A DNA stretch of 64,000 bases, taken from contig NZ_JAFCJJ010000017.1 in NCBI RefSeq assembly GCF_018131015.1, positions 62,001 to 126,000 on the forward strand. Reading direction: 5' to 3'. Origin of the DNA: Bradyrhizobium diazoefficiens (GTDB lineage Bacteria > Pseudomonadota > Alphaproteobacteria > Rhizobiales > Xanthobacteraceae). The notes beneath the pieces are model-generated. The model did no database searches. It saw only the letters and a list, made by a program, of their open reading frames with translations, and had not been told where the DNA came from. A program made the translations under genes and the position numbers. Below are positions 32,754 through 41,760 of the stretch, in pieces; positions within the stretch are counted from its first letter, which is position 1; every line of letters starts with the position of its first letter.

Positions 32754-33707
32754 CTATACCTCCGCAGGCGCAATCGGGAGCGAAACAGCTTCTTTCGTGT
32801 GCATTCCGGGACGACGTCTGTCCATCAACGATGTCGCCGCTATTGCAAGGCCGGAGACAAACGCGCCCGCAAAGACATCAACGAAATAGTGGCCACCGAA
32901 CAACGGGGTGGCGACCAGCATTGCAAGGCACATCATCAGCGCCGGCGGTCGCATCCACCACACACCCCACCAGCCCCAAAGGGCAAGGACGGCCGCCCCC
33001 GCGTGAAAGCTTGGAAACGTAACGATGCCGCCGATTTCCGTCATGTGGAGAACGTCAAGGTCACCGCTTCGGATCATGGGCAGGCGCGCGAGCTGTATGA
33101 GGTAGCCCGTAGCCTTGTATGTCGCAAACTCGGTCGGCAGATCGTAGAGCTGATAGGTGCCGATAGCCGGCACAAGCGCCGAAATGAAGGACACGGCGAC
33201 GAGGCTTAACAGCGTCGCCATCGTGTATCGATGCAAGCGGACCAGATTGTTCGTCAACCCGAGAGTGACAGGGACCCAGATTGCGGGCAGGACGATTCCG
33301 CCATAGGCCAACCAGCCGTATGGAAGGAGTTCGGGCCAGGCGGTGGACCACCTGTAGTAGGCGGGCCAGTTCAATCCGAGCGCCCGGTCCCAATTGTCCA
33401 GCATCGCGTCGCGGAGTGGCAGGGCCGTCGAGGCCGCGACGTAGGTCAAGAGTGCGCCCAGTATCGAGAGCAGCCCAAGCTGCGCGATGGAAATGAGGAC
33501 GGACGCCAGCCGCGTGTTTTTTCGCGACAGCAGGACATGACCGGCCGCGACGAGCACAGTTGCAAGAGACAACGCTCCCCATAATTCGGCATCGAATGCC
33601 AGCGAGACGCCGCAAATGCCGAGACCCGTGCCGACGAACACCGCCAGCAGCGTCAGCGCAATCCAGTTCACCAGATACAGGCTGTAGGCCTTGCTTGCTT
33701 CGTTCAC
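32754..33707 (-). CDS. PAP2-family membrane phosphatase, copy 1
   Basis: 317 residues from a GTG start, with about seven hydrophobic helices. The phosphatase motifs near the C-terminus are IVTFPSFHAGAAVLALWGWW and TPLFGGHYFVDVFAGAFVSG, i.e. the SxxxxxH-type and GxHyxxDv blocks of the PAP2/inositol-phosphorylceramide-synthase-like family. These act on phospholipid-type substrates at the membrane. It is paralogous to the gene 46 bp upstream and shares its order of helices and motifs. Which lipid it handles is not known. Confidence 0.82.
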   Translation of the reverse strand: MNEASKAYSLYLVNWIALTLLAVFVGTGLGICGVSLAFDAELWGALSLATVLVAAGHVLLSRKNTRLASVLISIAQLGLLSILGALLTYVAASTALPLRDAMLDNWDRALGLNWPAYYRWSTAWPELLPYGWLAYGGIVLPAIWVPVTLGLTNNLVRLHRYTMATLLSLVAVSFISALVPAIGTYQLYDLPTEFATYKATGYLIQLARLPMIRSGDLDVLHMTEIGGIVTFPSFHAGAAVLALWGWWGVWWMRPPALMMCLAMLVATPLFGGHYFVDVFAGAFVSGLAIAATSLMDRRRPGMHTKEAVSLPIAPAEV

Positions 33708-33753
33708 TTGCCCACCACTTCATTTTCGCGGCCACAGGGCCGAAGTGTCCGTT

Positions 33754-34779
33754 TCAGGTGATGACGGACACTTGCGGAGGCGTTTGCGGAATTGGCGACA
33801 TCGGAGGCTCGTGGCGCGTGCGTCTCGCGAGATGTCCCCCCAGACGATTCACCGCATATATTGTCCCCAAGGCAAGGAGCAGCCCTGCGGCAACATCAGC
33901 GAAGAAATGCCCTCCATCGATCGGAGTCGCTGCGACCATCACGGCATTCCACAAAACCCCGATGACCCTGAGCCAGCGCAACGGCCAAAAGGCCCAGGCG
34001 AAAAGGACCGCGGAAACGGCATGAAAGCTGGGAAACGTCAGGACGGTTCCAAGACGGCGGGCGTCAAGCAGCCTGATCGTGCCATCTCGCACGAGCGGAA
34101 GCTCGTGCAGAGTGTTGTAATAGGCGAACGGCTGGATATTCGGGTGGTCGGCCTGCTGCAGCCCGAGGGCGTGATAGGCACCGGTTGCCGGAACCAGCGT
34201 TGAAATCAGGATTGCAACGATGAGCGCTATTGCGAAGCCGAGCACAAATTCCGCGGCTCTCCTGTGCAGGCCCGACATTGGCAAGAGCACAACCAAGATG
34301 AAAAGCTGCTTACCAATGGAATCGTAAGTGTAGGTCAATACGCCAGCCAATGTCGGCCGCCCGTTCACAAAATCCAGATAGCTCCTGAAATCCATTCCGA
34401 GCATGCGATCGACCGCCAGCAGATTGGCCTCCTGCATTGGCAGACTCGCGGCGGCTGCGACGTAGCTGATCGACGTGAGCAGAAAAACCACCGCGAAGAT
34501 CTGGCCAAGTGTGAAAAGCGTAGCGAATACCCGCGGGTTTCTCGACGCCGACCGAGCGTTGCGATGTCCGAAATACCCGTAGATGCCGATCATCCCAACC
34601 AGCACAAGGTAGCCGTACGGCTCAACACGGAAGTCGCTGAGCAGGAGGCAACAGGAGAGAGCCCCCAAGATGATTGCGATAAGTATCCAGTTCAGCCAAA
34701 ACAGCTTTAGGGAGATTAGTTCTTCTACTTTCGGCAGATATCGATTGGGTTGCGACGGATCCCTTGAATTCGATGCCAT
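33754..34779 (-). CDS. PAP2-family membrane phosphatase, copy 2
   Basis: 341 residues, several membrane helices. C-terminal phosphatase motifs are VLTFPSFHAVSAVLFAWAFW and ATPIDGGHFFADVAAGLLLALG, matching those of copy 1 downstream. A central block DRMLGMDFRSYLDFVNGRPTLA corresponds to DRALGLNWPAYYRWSTAWPELL in copy 1, so the pair arose by tandem duplication. The N-terminus has an extra 20 polar residues. AGGAGA lies upstream of the ATG at 34779. Probable role: membrane lipid dephosphorylation or phosphotransfer. Confidence 0.82.
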   Translation of the reverse strand: MASNSRDPSQPNRYLPKVEELISLKLFWLNWILIAIILGALSCCLLLSDFRVEPYGYLVLVGMIGIYGYFGHRNARSASRNPRVFATLFTLGQIFAVVFLLTSISYVAAAASLPMQEANLLAVDRMLGMDFRSYLDFVNGRPTLAGVLTYTYDSIGKQLFILVVLLPMSGLHRRAAEFVLGFAIALIVAILISTLVPATGAYHALGLQQADHPNIQPFAYYNTLHELPLVRDGTIRLLDARRLGTVLTFPSFHAVSAVLFAWAFWPLRWLRVIGVLWNAVMVAATPIDGGHFFADVAAGLLLALGTIYAVNRLGGHLARRTRHEPPMSPIPQTPPQVSVIT

Positions 34780-35158
34780 TTGCGGCGATCTCCTTGCACG
34801 GGACCCCTATTACCAGCACAACTGTTAATAGAGTCAAAACAAGCGCGCACCTTGTCCGATTGGCACAATCATGCGCAGCACGCTCGCGACGCCGTCGCCA
34901 GGCCGCGGTTTTCTCCGGGGCGTGGCGCGCGGGGGTGACGGAGGCCATAGACGTGCCGGCCGGCTGTGGCCAGGCTTGCCTCATCCCTGAACCTGCCGCA
35001 ATTTGGCGGCGACTGAAGAGATGGTAGATCGACGCTGCGTCAACGGCAGCAGGCGATGCCATGCGGAGGATTCGTGCCAAGCCCTGAAATATCCTGCCAA
35101 AGCAGGTTGCCGGCCGACCGAGCCGTTCCTCGCGCCATCCGGCAGTCGCGAGCCGCCG
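34780..35158. other. 379-bp divergent intergenic region
   Basis: It lies between the divergent PAP2 and DUF2157 genes and must hold both promoters. An AT-rich patch (CTGTTAATAGAGTCAAAAC, about 34822-34840) is the most promoter-like part. A TGGCAC at 34860 is followed by GC one base too early for a sigma-54 site. No gene was seen. Confidence 0.35.
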
Positions 35159-36430
35159 ATGCTTGATCGCGCCTACCGGCAGCGCCTCGAGGCCGATCTG
35201 TTGCGCTGGGAAACCGACGGCGTCATCACGCCTTCGGCCGTGGCCGCCATCCGCGGCGTGCTTCCGCCAACAGCTTCCGGCATCAACATTCCAATCGTGG
35301 TCGGGATCGTCGGCGGCCTCTTGATCGCGGCGGCATTCCTCGCCTTCGTCGCGGCGCACTGGACCGAGATTGCGCGGTTGTCGCGCCTGGCGATCCTTGC
35401 CGCCGGCATCGCCGCGTCCCATGGGCTCGGCGCCTGGTTCGCGCGCAGCGACCGGCCCGTCCTCGCCGACCTCTGCGCAAGCGTCGGCGCGATCATTTTC
35501 GGGGCCGGCATCGCGCTGGTCGGCCAGATGTATCACCTCGGCGGCGACTTTGCCGGCGGCATGATGCTATGGGCGCTCGGCGCGCTCTGCGCCGCTGCGC
35601 TCACCGGCTCGCGCGGCGCCCTTGCCGTGGCGCTTGCCGCCGCGAGCATCTGGAGCTGCATGCGCATGATCGACAGCCATGACGTCCCGCATCTGCCGTT
35701 CGTCGTATTCTGGCTGCTGGCAGGCGCCCTCGCGCTGATCTGGAATTCGCGCGTGGCCGCCCACCTCGTCGCGGCCGCGGCGCTGCCATGGTGGATCGCG
35801 ACGGGAATCGAGATCGGATTGAACGACCTCGCGCCATGCTTCGTCGTTGCCAACGGCGCAGCCCTGCTGCTGGGCGGCGGGCTCGCGCTTGCCGCTACGC
35901 CGTGGCAGAGGATTCGCGACGCCGGCGGCGTGCTGTCGAGCTACGGTGCGTTCCTGCTGGCAGGCGTCGCCGTGCTGGAGGTGGTCGCAAGCTACGACGT
36001 CGTCCTCACCTCCGCAACGAAGCCTACCCTCCAGCCGCCATGGGCGATCGCCTGCGGGATCGCCGGGACGATCGCAGCGCTCGCCGTCGGGCTGCACAGG
36101 GGACGGACGGGCACGATCTTTGCGGGCGGCGCCATGGCGCTCGTCCTGGCCGCGGCCGTGGCGTGGCCCTTGCACCGGCAGGGTGAGCCATGGCTCGCCT
36201 ATGCCGTCCTGCTCTGCGGCATGCTTTGCCTCGTCGTCTCCGGCATGCTCGACGGCAACCGCCCGCGCATCGTTGCCGGCTGGCTCGGCATCGCCGGGGT
36301 GATTGCCGGCATCACCTGGGCCGTCAGGGGCTCGCTGTTGCGCCGCTCCGCATTTCTCGCCGCCGCGGGTGTGGTCGCCACCGCGATGGCAGCCCTGCTC
36401 AATCGCGTGCTGCCGAGGAGCGCGACATGA
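35159..36430 (+). CDS. DUF2157 polytopic membrane protein
   Basis: 423 residues. A short soluble N-terminus (LEADLLRWETDGVITPSAVAAIRGVL) matches the DUF2157 domain, in which a helix with W..xG.I....A..I precedes the membrane part. About twelve hydrophobic helices follow, very rich in Ala, Gly, Leu and Val. The last codons overlap the ATG of a GDYXXLXY protein gene, a pairing found in many proteobacteria. The pair is presumably an integral membrane complex. Function unknown. Confidence 0.85.
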   Translation: MLDRAYRQRLEADLLRWETDGVITPSAVAAIRGVLPPTASGINIPIVVGIVGGLLIAAAFLAFVAAHWTEIARLSRLAILAAGIAASHGLGAWFARSDRPVLADLCASVGAIIFGAGIALVGQMYHLGGDFAGGMMLWALGALCAAALTGSRGALAVALAAASIWSCMRMIDSHDVPHLPFVVFWLLAGALALIWNSRVAAHLVAAAALPWWIATGIEIGLNDLAPCFVVANGAALLLGGGLALAATPWQRIRDAGGVLSSYGAFLLAGVAVLEVVASYDVVLTSATKPTLQPPWAIACGIAGTIAALAVGLHRGRTGTIFAGGAMALVLAAAVAWPLHRQGEPWLAYAVLLCGMLCLVVSGMLDGNRPRIVAGWLGIAGVIAGITWAVRGSLLRRSAFLAAAGVVATAMAALLNRVLPRSAT

Positions 36431-37056
36431 CCAGCCTTGCCATGACTAGCATTGCCATGACCGGCCTTGCCGGCCGCCTGCGGCGCATCCCCAAGGTCGC
36501 CCTTTTCGCGGCCGCCGGCCTGATCCAGTTCGCGCTGCTGGCCGTGATGATCATCGACCGGGCACAGATCCTGCGCGACGGCACCGAGGTCGCCCTGCAG
36601 ACGCATCCCGTCGATCCCAGGGATCTCTTTCGCGGCGACTACGTCCGGCTGGCCTACGATATTTCCGAGGTGCCGTCCGGAGCCCTGCTGAACCAGCCTG
36701 CCGGCGCCCGCGATCCCTTCGTGTTCGTCAGGCTGGCGCCCGGTCCCGACGGACTCTACCGGGCCGTCTCGGTGCAGACCGAAGCCGGTCCGGTGCAGAG
36801 CCCGGAGGTGCTGATCCGCGGCCGCGTGACCTATGGCACGAATTGCGGGACGGATTTTCGGGCCTTCTGCCCAAAACTGCAGATCAAGTACAACCTCGAA
36901 CGCTATTTCGTCCCCGAAGGCGAAGGCCGGGCACTCGAGGACGCGCGCAACAGCCGCAAGCTGACCGTCGTTGCCGCGGTCACACCGTCGGGGCGCGCCG
37001 CCATCAAGCGGCTGCTGGTCGACGGCAAGCCGGTCTACGACGAGCCGTGGTTCTGA
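36427..37056 (+). CDS. GDYXXLXY-domain membrane-anchored protein
   Basis: 209 residues. The name-giving motif GDYVRLAYDIS is at about residues 70-80, after a single membrane helix (VALFAAAGLIQFALLAVMII, about 24-43). The preceding PVDPRDLFRGDY is conserved, and a second conserved block is IKYNLERYFVPEGEG. The soluble domain probably faces the periplasm. The N-terminus has an odd repeated start, SLAMTSIAMTGLAG, and several in-frame ATGs, so the exact start is open. The ATGA overlap with the DUF2157 gene implies coupled translation. Confidence 0.85.
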   Translation: MTSLAMTSIAMTGLAGRLRRIPKVALFAAAGLIQFALLAVMIIDRAQILRDGTEVALQTHPVDPRDLFRGDYVRLAYDISEVPSGALLNQPAGARDPFVFVRLAPGPDGLYRAVSVQTEAGPVQSPEVLIRGRVTYGTNCGTDFRAFCPKLQIKYNLERYFVPEGEGRALEDARNSRKLTVVAAVTPSGRAAIKRLLVDGKPVYDEPWF

Positions 37057-37071
37057 TCCGGCGCGCCGCGG

Positions 37072-37644
37072 TCAGCCGGCGGACTCGCGCAGGCTTGCTT
37101 CGTATCGGGCGCTCGCCCGTTCGAAGTTGCGGCGCGCTTCCTCGCGGTCGGAGCGACCCTCTTCAAGCGTCAGCGAATCCCATTTGCTCCGTTCCGTGGC
37201 GAAGAAATCGCCGCCGTAGACGTGGATGGCCCCGCTCAGCCGATCGATCGGGTTGATCACCGAATGGATGATGTCGGTGCCGAGCGGCACGGTATCGCGG
37301 ACGCATAGGGCTTTGGCGCCGGCGGCCTCGATCCGGTTCGGCTCTCCGGGAATGCGCCGCCAGAAGACGTTGTCCTCGCGGCCCGCATAAACGCCGATCA
37401 CGGCCCACATGTGATGATCGTGAGGCGGCACGATATAGCCGGGCGGCCAGACCACGTTGAGGATGGTCAGCGTCGGGGAATGGAACAGCGCGCGGCTTTC
37501 GGGACGCGCAGGCTCGCCGAGCCCCTTGAAGACCGCGGCCGGTTCGGACATCGCGCGGGCAACCACCTCGTGAATGGCCCGATGCGACGGGTCCTCGGCG
37601 AACGCCGCCCGGCAGTCCGCAACGAAACGCTCGGTGTCGAACAT
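37072..37644 (-). CDS. Cupin protein of the cysteine-dioxygenase type
   Basis: 190 residues. The cupin motif PPHDHHMWAVIGVYAGREDNVFWRR supplies the first two metal His and a Glu-like position, and a later His lies in TDIIHSVINPIDRLSGAIHVYGGDF. This resembles the thiol-dioxygenase / cysteine-dioxygenase-like family that binds Fe(II). AAGGGGAAG lies upstream of the ATG at 37644. The gene is divergent from a LysR regulator, with a 98-bp promoter region holding TGCAT dyads. The likely reaction is O2-dependent oxidation of a small thiol or carboxylate; substrate unknown. Confidence 0.78.
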   Translation of the reverse strand: MFDTERFVADCRAAFAEDPSHRAIHEVVARAMSEPAAVFKGLGEPARPESRALFHSPTLTILNVVWPPGYIVPPHDHHMWAVIGVYAGREDNVFWRRIPGEPNRIEAAGAKALCVRDTVPLGTDIIHSVINPIDRLSGAIHVYGGDFFATERSKWDSLTLEEGRSDREEARRNFERASARYEASLRESAG

Positions 37645-37700
37645 CGCGCTTCCCCTTTTTGGCCTGCCGAAAGGATGTCGCGGCTTGCCCGATGTGTCCA

Positions 37701-37737
37701 ATGCATTTATCGTCGACCAATTCATGCAGCTGGTGCA
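37701..37737. promoter_or_regulatory. ATGCA/TGCAT dyads in the cupin/LysR divergent promoter
   Basis: ATGCAT at 37701, ATGCAG at 37724 and GTGCAT at 37733 give inverted TGCAT/ATGCA arms in the short region shared by the cupin and LysR genes. This fits a LysR operator. It is assigned from symmetry and position only. Confidence 0.35.
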
Positions 37738-37742
37738 TCGAA

Positions 37743-38687
37743 ATGGACCTCCGGCAGTTGCGCACCTTCGTCGTCGTCGCCGAGGCGGGCGGCTTTGCCG
37801 CCGCGCAACAGCAGCTGCATCTGAGCCAACCGGCGGCTTCCCGCCAGATCCAGGCGCTCGAGGACGAACTCGGGATTCCCTTGTTCGATCGCGTCGGCCG
37901 CGGCATCAAGCTGACGTCGGAAGGCGAGGATCTGCTGCGGCGCGGCCGCCGTCTCCTGCAGGATGCCGAATCGTTCAGCGAGCGCGCGCGTGCGCTCCGA
38001 ACCGGCCATGCCGGCGCATTGCGGGTGGGCTGCAGCACCCAGCACATGGAAACGGTGCTGGCGAATTTCCTGCCGTCGTTCCGGCGCAGGCATCCCTCCG
38101 TGGTCATAGAGCTGATCGAGGATGGCGGCGCCCGCGTTCCGGATCGCCTGCAGCGCGGCGACGTTCATCTTGCGATCATTCCGGCCGCCGACGACGGCTT
38201 TCACCGCCGGCTGCTGGCGCCCGTCCACATGCTTGCCGTGGTTTCGCCGCGGCATGGCTTCGCCGGCAGGCGGAAGCTGGAGATTGCCGGGCTGGCCGAG
38301 GAGTCGCTGTTGCTGCTGCGGCGGGACTTCGCATCTCGCGGCTGGTTCGATGCCGCCTGCAACGTCGCCCATATCAGGCCACGCGTGATCCTCGAAAGCG
38401 CAGCGCCTCACACCCTGCTCGCGCTCGCGCGGAGCGGCAACGATGTCGCCATCGTGCCGTCGAATGTCCAGATCCCGTCCGCAGGTGTCCGCGCCATTCC
38501 GCTGGTTCACCGGGACGCCTCGATCGGGCGCTGGACCGCCGTGGCGTGGGATCGGCAGCGCTTTCTGGCCCCCTATGCCAAATCCTTCATCGACGAGCTC
38601 GTCGCCCATTGCGGCCGGCACTATCCGGGACGCGAGTTCGCCAGGCGCGTCGCCCCGCTGTCGAGGCCGGAAGAGACGAAGGTGTAA
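37743..38687 (+). CDS. LysR-family transcriptional regulator
   Basis: 314 residues. The winged helix-turn-helix (about 1-60) reads MDLRQLRTFVVVAEAGGFAAAQQQLHLSQPAASRQIQALEDELG, a classic LysR start that fixes the ATG at 37743. The effector domain follows, with LRVGCSTQHMETVLANFLPSFRRRHPSV and HVEL-type blocks. It is divergent from the cupin dioxygenase-like gene, which is its likely target. Inducer unknown. Confidence 0.92.
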   Translation: MDLRQLRTFVVVAEAGGFAAAQQQLHLSQPAASRQIQALEDELGIPLFDRVGRGIKLTSEGEDLLRRGRRLLQDAESFSERARALRTGHAGALRVGCSTQHMETVLANFLPSFRRRHPSVVIELIEDGGARVPDRLQRGDVHLAIIPAADDGFHRRLLAPVHMLAVVSPRHGFAGRRKLEIAGLAEESLLLLRRDFASRGWFDAACNVAHIRPRVILESAAPHTLLALARSGNDVAIVPSNVQIPSAGVRAIPLVHRDASIGRWTAVAWDRQRFLAPYAKSFIDELVAHCGRHYPGREFARRVAPLSRPEETKV

Positions 38688-38907
38688 TCGCCTTTGCGGG
38701 AGATTGAGGATTGGCCTGCTCAGGAAGTGATGCGGCGGCCAGCCATTGCATGGCCATGGGGCCTGACAACCGGTTTCAGAATTTTTATGTATTGGCGGCT
38801 GGCCCGTGTCGGAATGGGCGGGTCTCGCTCGTCCTTGGGGGACTTGCCGGACGGGCGGCAGCCATGCCGCGCCCCCGGGCCGTTGAAATTGAACTGGAGC
38901 AATACCG

Positions 38908-39321
38908 ATGAGAATTACCGTCAAGACCCATGTCGCAGCCCCGATCGATCAGGTCTGGCGTGCCTATACCACGCCGGCCGACATCGTGAAGTGGAATGCC
39001 GCGTCTGACGACTGGCATACGACGAAGGCGACGGTCGACCTGCGCCCCGGCGGTCAATTCTCGTCCCGCATGGAGGCCAGGGACGGCAGCATGGGATTTG
39101 ACTTCGCCGGCACCTACACGAAGATCGTCGAGCATCAGCGGATCGAATACGCGTTCGGCGATCGAAAGGCCGAGGTCGAGTTCCTGCCCGACGCGACGGG
39201 CGTTCTCGTCCGCGTCGTCTTCGACAGCGAGCCGACCCAATCGGTCGAGCAGCAGCAGGGCGGCTGGCAGGCCATCCTCGACAGTTTTGCGCGACACGTG
39301 GCAGCGAAGGCGAAATCGTGA
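38908..39321 (+). CDS. AHSA1/SRPBCC-family protein
   Basis: 137 residues forming one START-like domain. Hallmarks are the opening VAAPIDQVWRAYTTPADIVKWNAASDDW, then VDLRPGGQFSSRMEARDGS, FAGTYTKIVEHQRIEYAFG, and the C-terminal helix GGWQAILDSFARHV. These proteins bind hydrophobic ligands; the AHSA1-like bacterial members are mostly uncharacterised. TGGAG precedes the ATG. The 220 bp upstream hold no gene. Confidence 0.9.
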   Translation: MRITVKTHVAAPIDQVWRAYTTPADIVKWNAASDDWHTTKATVDLRPGGQFSSRMEARDGSMGFDFAGTYTKIVEHQRIEYAFGDRKAEVEFLPDATGVLVRVVFDSEPTQSVEQQQGGWQAILDSFARHVAAKAKS

Positions 39322-39373
39322 TGCCCGCTTCTTCGCCAGCAAGTGCGATCGCGCGTGTGGACAGCGGCTCGAA

Positions 39374-39724
39374 TTATTTCCGCAAAATCTTGTCCATCGC
39401 CTTTCCGCGCGCCAACTCGTCGATGAGTTTATCCAGGTAGCGGATTTCCTGCATCGTCGGCTCCTTGATGTCCTCGACGCGAACACCGCAGATCACCCCC
39501 TTGATGAGGGCGCGCGACGGGTTGAGCTTGGGCGCCCTTGCAAAGAACGTCTCGAAGTCAGTCTTGTTTTCGAGCTGCGTCTCCAGCTCCTTCTGACCGT
39601 AGCCGGTCAACCAGGAAATGACCTGGTCGACCTCCGCCCTGGTCCGGCCCTTTCTCTCCGCCTTCGCGACGTAGAGCGGATAGACGCTTGCGAAGCTGGT
39701 CGTGTAGATCCGATGCTTTGTCAT
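39374..39724 (-). CDS. DUF2200 domain protein
   Basis: 116 residues from the ATG at 39724. The whole chain matches DUF2200: KHRIYTTSFASVYPLYVAKAERKGRT, VDQVISWLTGYGQKELETQL, FFARAPKLNPSRALIKGVICGVRVEDI and the final MQEIRYLDKLIDELARGKAMDKILR. It is a small soluble protein of unknown function. An upstream extension to 39844 overlaps the TauD-like gene and is not used. It lies 29 bp downstream of that gene on the same strand. Confidence 0.9.
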   Translation of the reverse strand: MTKHRIYTTSFASVYPLYVAKAERKGRTRAEVDQVISWLTGYGQKELETQLENKTDFETFFARAPKLNPSRALIKGVICGVRVEDIKEPTMQEIRYLDKLIDELARGKAMDKILRK

Positions 39725-39753
39725 GGAGGCGATCCGCGCTTGTACCCCGGCCG

Positions 39754-40827
39754 TCAATCCAGCGGGACGTTCAGGCTGGCCCCCCTGGTGATGATGCCGC
39801 CGCGGTTGCCGATCTCGATCGAGCCATAGCGCTGCCTGAAACAATCGGGCAGCGGCCGGTCGCCTGCCATGCTAAGCCAGAGCCGCAGCAGATGACGTTT
39901 CTGGCCCGCATCGGGCCAATCGCGGAAGCCGGTCCGGTCGTGCAGCAAGGCATGATTGTACACGAACTGCATGTCGCCCGGCTGCAGCCGCATGCCGAAA
40001 TGCAGCGTGGAATCGTTGGCGAGCGCGTCGAACAGATCGAGCGCCTCGACGTGCGCCGGCGTCAGTCTCATCGCGTCGGGAAAGCGCTGCGCGCTGTCGA
40101 TGTACTGGCGCTGGTAGAACCCGGTCAGGAAGCCCGCATGCCAGTTCAGCACCGGGATTTCGAGATACGGCTTTTCGTTCTCGGGCACCTCGCCGCGCCG
40201 GTCCGTCGCGATCGGATCGAACAGGAGAGCGGCAAGGTCGGGGCGCCGGTCGAGCATCGCGTTGTAGATTGTACTCGTGCTGACGAGGAGGGAATCCCCT
40301 CCCTCCATCGCCTCGCGAATGCACAAGAGCCCGACCACGTCGGACGAATCGGTGTGGAACGTCTGCCGTTCCGACGTCTGATAGATCCTCGTGTTCGGGT
40401 CCCGCGCGTCGGCGCCGGTGTCACGGACGTGACCGAGAATGTGGCCCGCCGCATTCTGGGACCGCGCCGAGCCGAGATGCGCGCCCACCCCGCAAAAGAT
40501 CGTGGCGGCGAACTCCTGGCTGTACTTCGCCACCGGCAGGCCGCGGATGACCTCGAAGCCGAGGCCGGCCAGCAGCGTTCTCTTGAGTTGTTCGAGATGC
40601 GCACTGAGACGGGGAAGCGGAAAGCTGTCCTTGGTGATGTCGGCGATCTTCCTGCTGCTGCCGAGATAGGATTCAGCCGCGCTTTCGAGTTCCGCGATCT
40701 CGCTGGCAGAAAGCGATATCAACCATCGATCAGGATTGGCCTTCATCTCCGCGCCCAGCCAGGCCGACGGGATGTCGATCTTGCCGGCAGGGCGATCGAT
40801 CGCGCAGGGCGCTGCGACCACGTTCAT
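39754..40827 (-). CDS. TauD/TfdA-family Fe(II)/2-oxoglutarate-dependent oxygenase
   Basis: 357 residues. The iron facial triad is suggested by HTDSSDVVGLLCI (His-x-Asp, about residues 186-188) and the distal His in FVYNHALLHDRTGFRDW; the 2-oxoglutarate-binding Arg is in KRHLLRLWLS. AGGAG precedes the ATG at 40827. Such enzymes hydroxylate or decarboxylate small molecules using 2-oxoglutarate and O2. The opening block PSAWLGAEMKANPDRWLISLSASEIAELESAA is typical of the TauD-like subgroup found in catabolic clusters. Substrate unknown. Confidence 0.9.
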   Translation of the reverse strand: MNVVAAPCAIDRPAGKIDIPSAWLGAEMKANPDRWLISLSASEIAELESAAESYLGSSRKIADITKDSFPLPRLSAHLEQLKRTLLAGLGFEVIRGLPVAKYSQEFAATIFCGVGAHLGSARSQNAAGHILGHVRDTGADARDPNTRIYQTSERQTFHTDSSDVVGLLCIREAMEGGDSLLVSTSTIYNAMLDRRPDLAALLFDPIATDRRGEVPENEKPYLEIPVLNWHAGFLTGFYQRQYIDSAQRFPDAMRLTPAHVEALDLFDALANDSTLHFGMRLQPGDMQFVYNHALLHDRTGFRDWPDAGQKRHLLRLWLSMAGDRPLPDCFRQRYGSIEIGNRGGIITRGASLNVPLD

Positions 40828-41062
40828 ATCTTTGGCTCCTGAGAAGATGGGTCGACCGGACATGGCGTCGGAGCATCGACGATATTGTGCCGGCCGCCGG
40901 CTTGCAACGTGGCGAGGCCCGATCAGGAGCGCTGCTTCAGGCGTGCCGCGCATGGGCGGCTTTTGCCGGAAATCCCGGCTCGCACGCGCCAGCATCCGGG
41001 CGGGCGCATGCACTCGATCGGCATGAACGCCTCTACGTACGGTCGTGAAGGGCCCTTGCGGA

Positions 41063-41515
41063 TTACCAGTACCGGTACCCGTACCCGAACCACGCATACT
41101 GTCCCTGTCGCGCCGCCAGCATCATCTGCGGCGTCGCGTGTCGCTTCGACCGCGTCGCAACGTGCGGCGTCTTGCGCGGCCGCTTGCGATCGACGGCCTC
41201 GTGCGGCGGTTGATCCGTGCGGGCCATGGCGTTGGCAACCGCCGGCGTGTCCGCCCGGATGACCGGCGGTTCCGTGCGGCCGGGAGATGACGCGGCGTCC
41301 GCGCGCGCGATCTCCGGCGGCGCGGCGAGGCTTGCGGGCAAGCTGGTATCGAGGATCACGCGCTCGGGCCATTTCCGATCCGAGTGGATGCGAATGGCGG
41401 GCCGGTCCGCAGCCGCCTGCTCGGCGACCTCCGTCTTGCGCAGGCAAAGGTCCGCAACGAACAGGAGCGCGAGCAGCGCCGCGCCAACCTTCCAGAAATA
41501 CGCCAACACCGGCAT
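41063..41515 (-). CDS. Uncharacterised membrane-anchored protein behind a FixK-type box
   Basis: 150 residues from the ATG at 41515. A single membrane helix at about 5-22 (LAYFWKVGAALLALLFVADL) is followed by a Pro/Ala/Arg-rich, probably disordered periplasmic region and a Tyr/Gly/Trp-rich end, YAWFGYGYRYW. GGAGCGACC lies upstream. I do not recognise a domain. A perfect TTGAT-N4-ATCAA box is centred 84 bp upstream, so oxygen-limited expression is plausible. It is divergent from the small secreted protein at 41761. Confidence 0.65.
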   Translation of the reverse strand: MPVLAYFWKVGAALLALLFVADLCLRKTEVAEQAAADRPAIRIHSDRKWPERVILDTSLPASLAAPPEIARADAASSPGRTEPPVIRADTPAVANAMARTDQPPHEAVDRKRPRKTPHVATRSKRHATPQMMLAARQGQYAWFGYGYRYW

Positions 41516-41592
41516 TTCGGTCGCTCCGCGCCCCCCAAATGGGCTCAGCATGCGACGACGTTTCGCTTATGGATTCGACCGCGCGTCGTCGA

Positions 41593-41606
41593 TTGATCCA
41601 GATCAA
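41593..41606. promoter_or_regulatory. FixK/FNR-type box TTGATCCAGATCAA
   Basis: Perfect dyad TTGAT-N4-ATCAA. In Bradyrhizobium FixK2 binds TTG(A/C)-N6-(T/G)CAA sites centred near -40. It lies between divergent genes starting at 41515 and 41761 and could drive either. Two similar boxes follow at 42178 and 46521. Confidence 0.7.
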
Positions 41607-41760
41607 ATCTCTTCCGGTCGCGGACGCACTTTCCGATGGAACGCCCGCCGTCATCCCTGACGAGGGCATTTGGTTCCGTGTTCGGAGGACAGCAAGGGCT
41701 CAAATTATTGGCTTGCCTTGCTCTTCGTCCTTGCGCACTCTTTCGAGAAGGAGACCGGGC

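Noticed and set aside
34860..34876. TTGGCACAATCATGCGC as a sigma-54 promoter
   Set aside because: The GC element falls one base off the fixed GG-to-GC spacing that sigma-54 needs.
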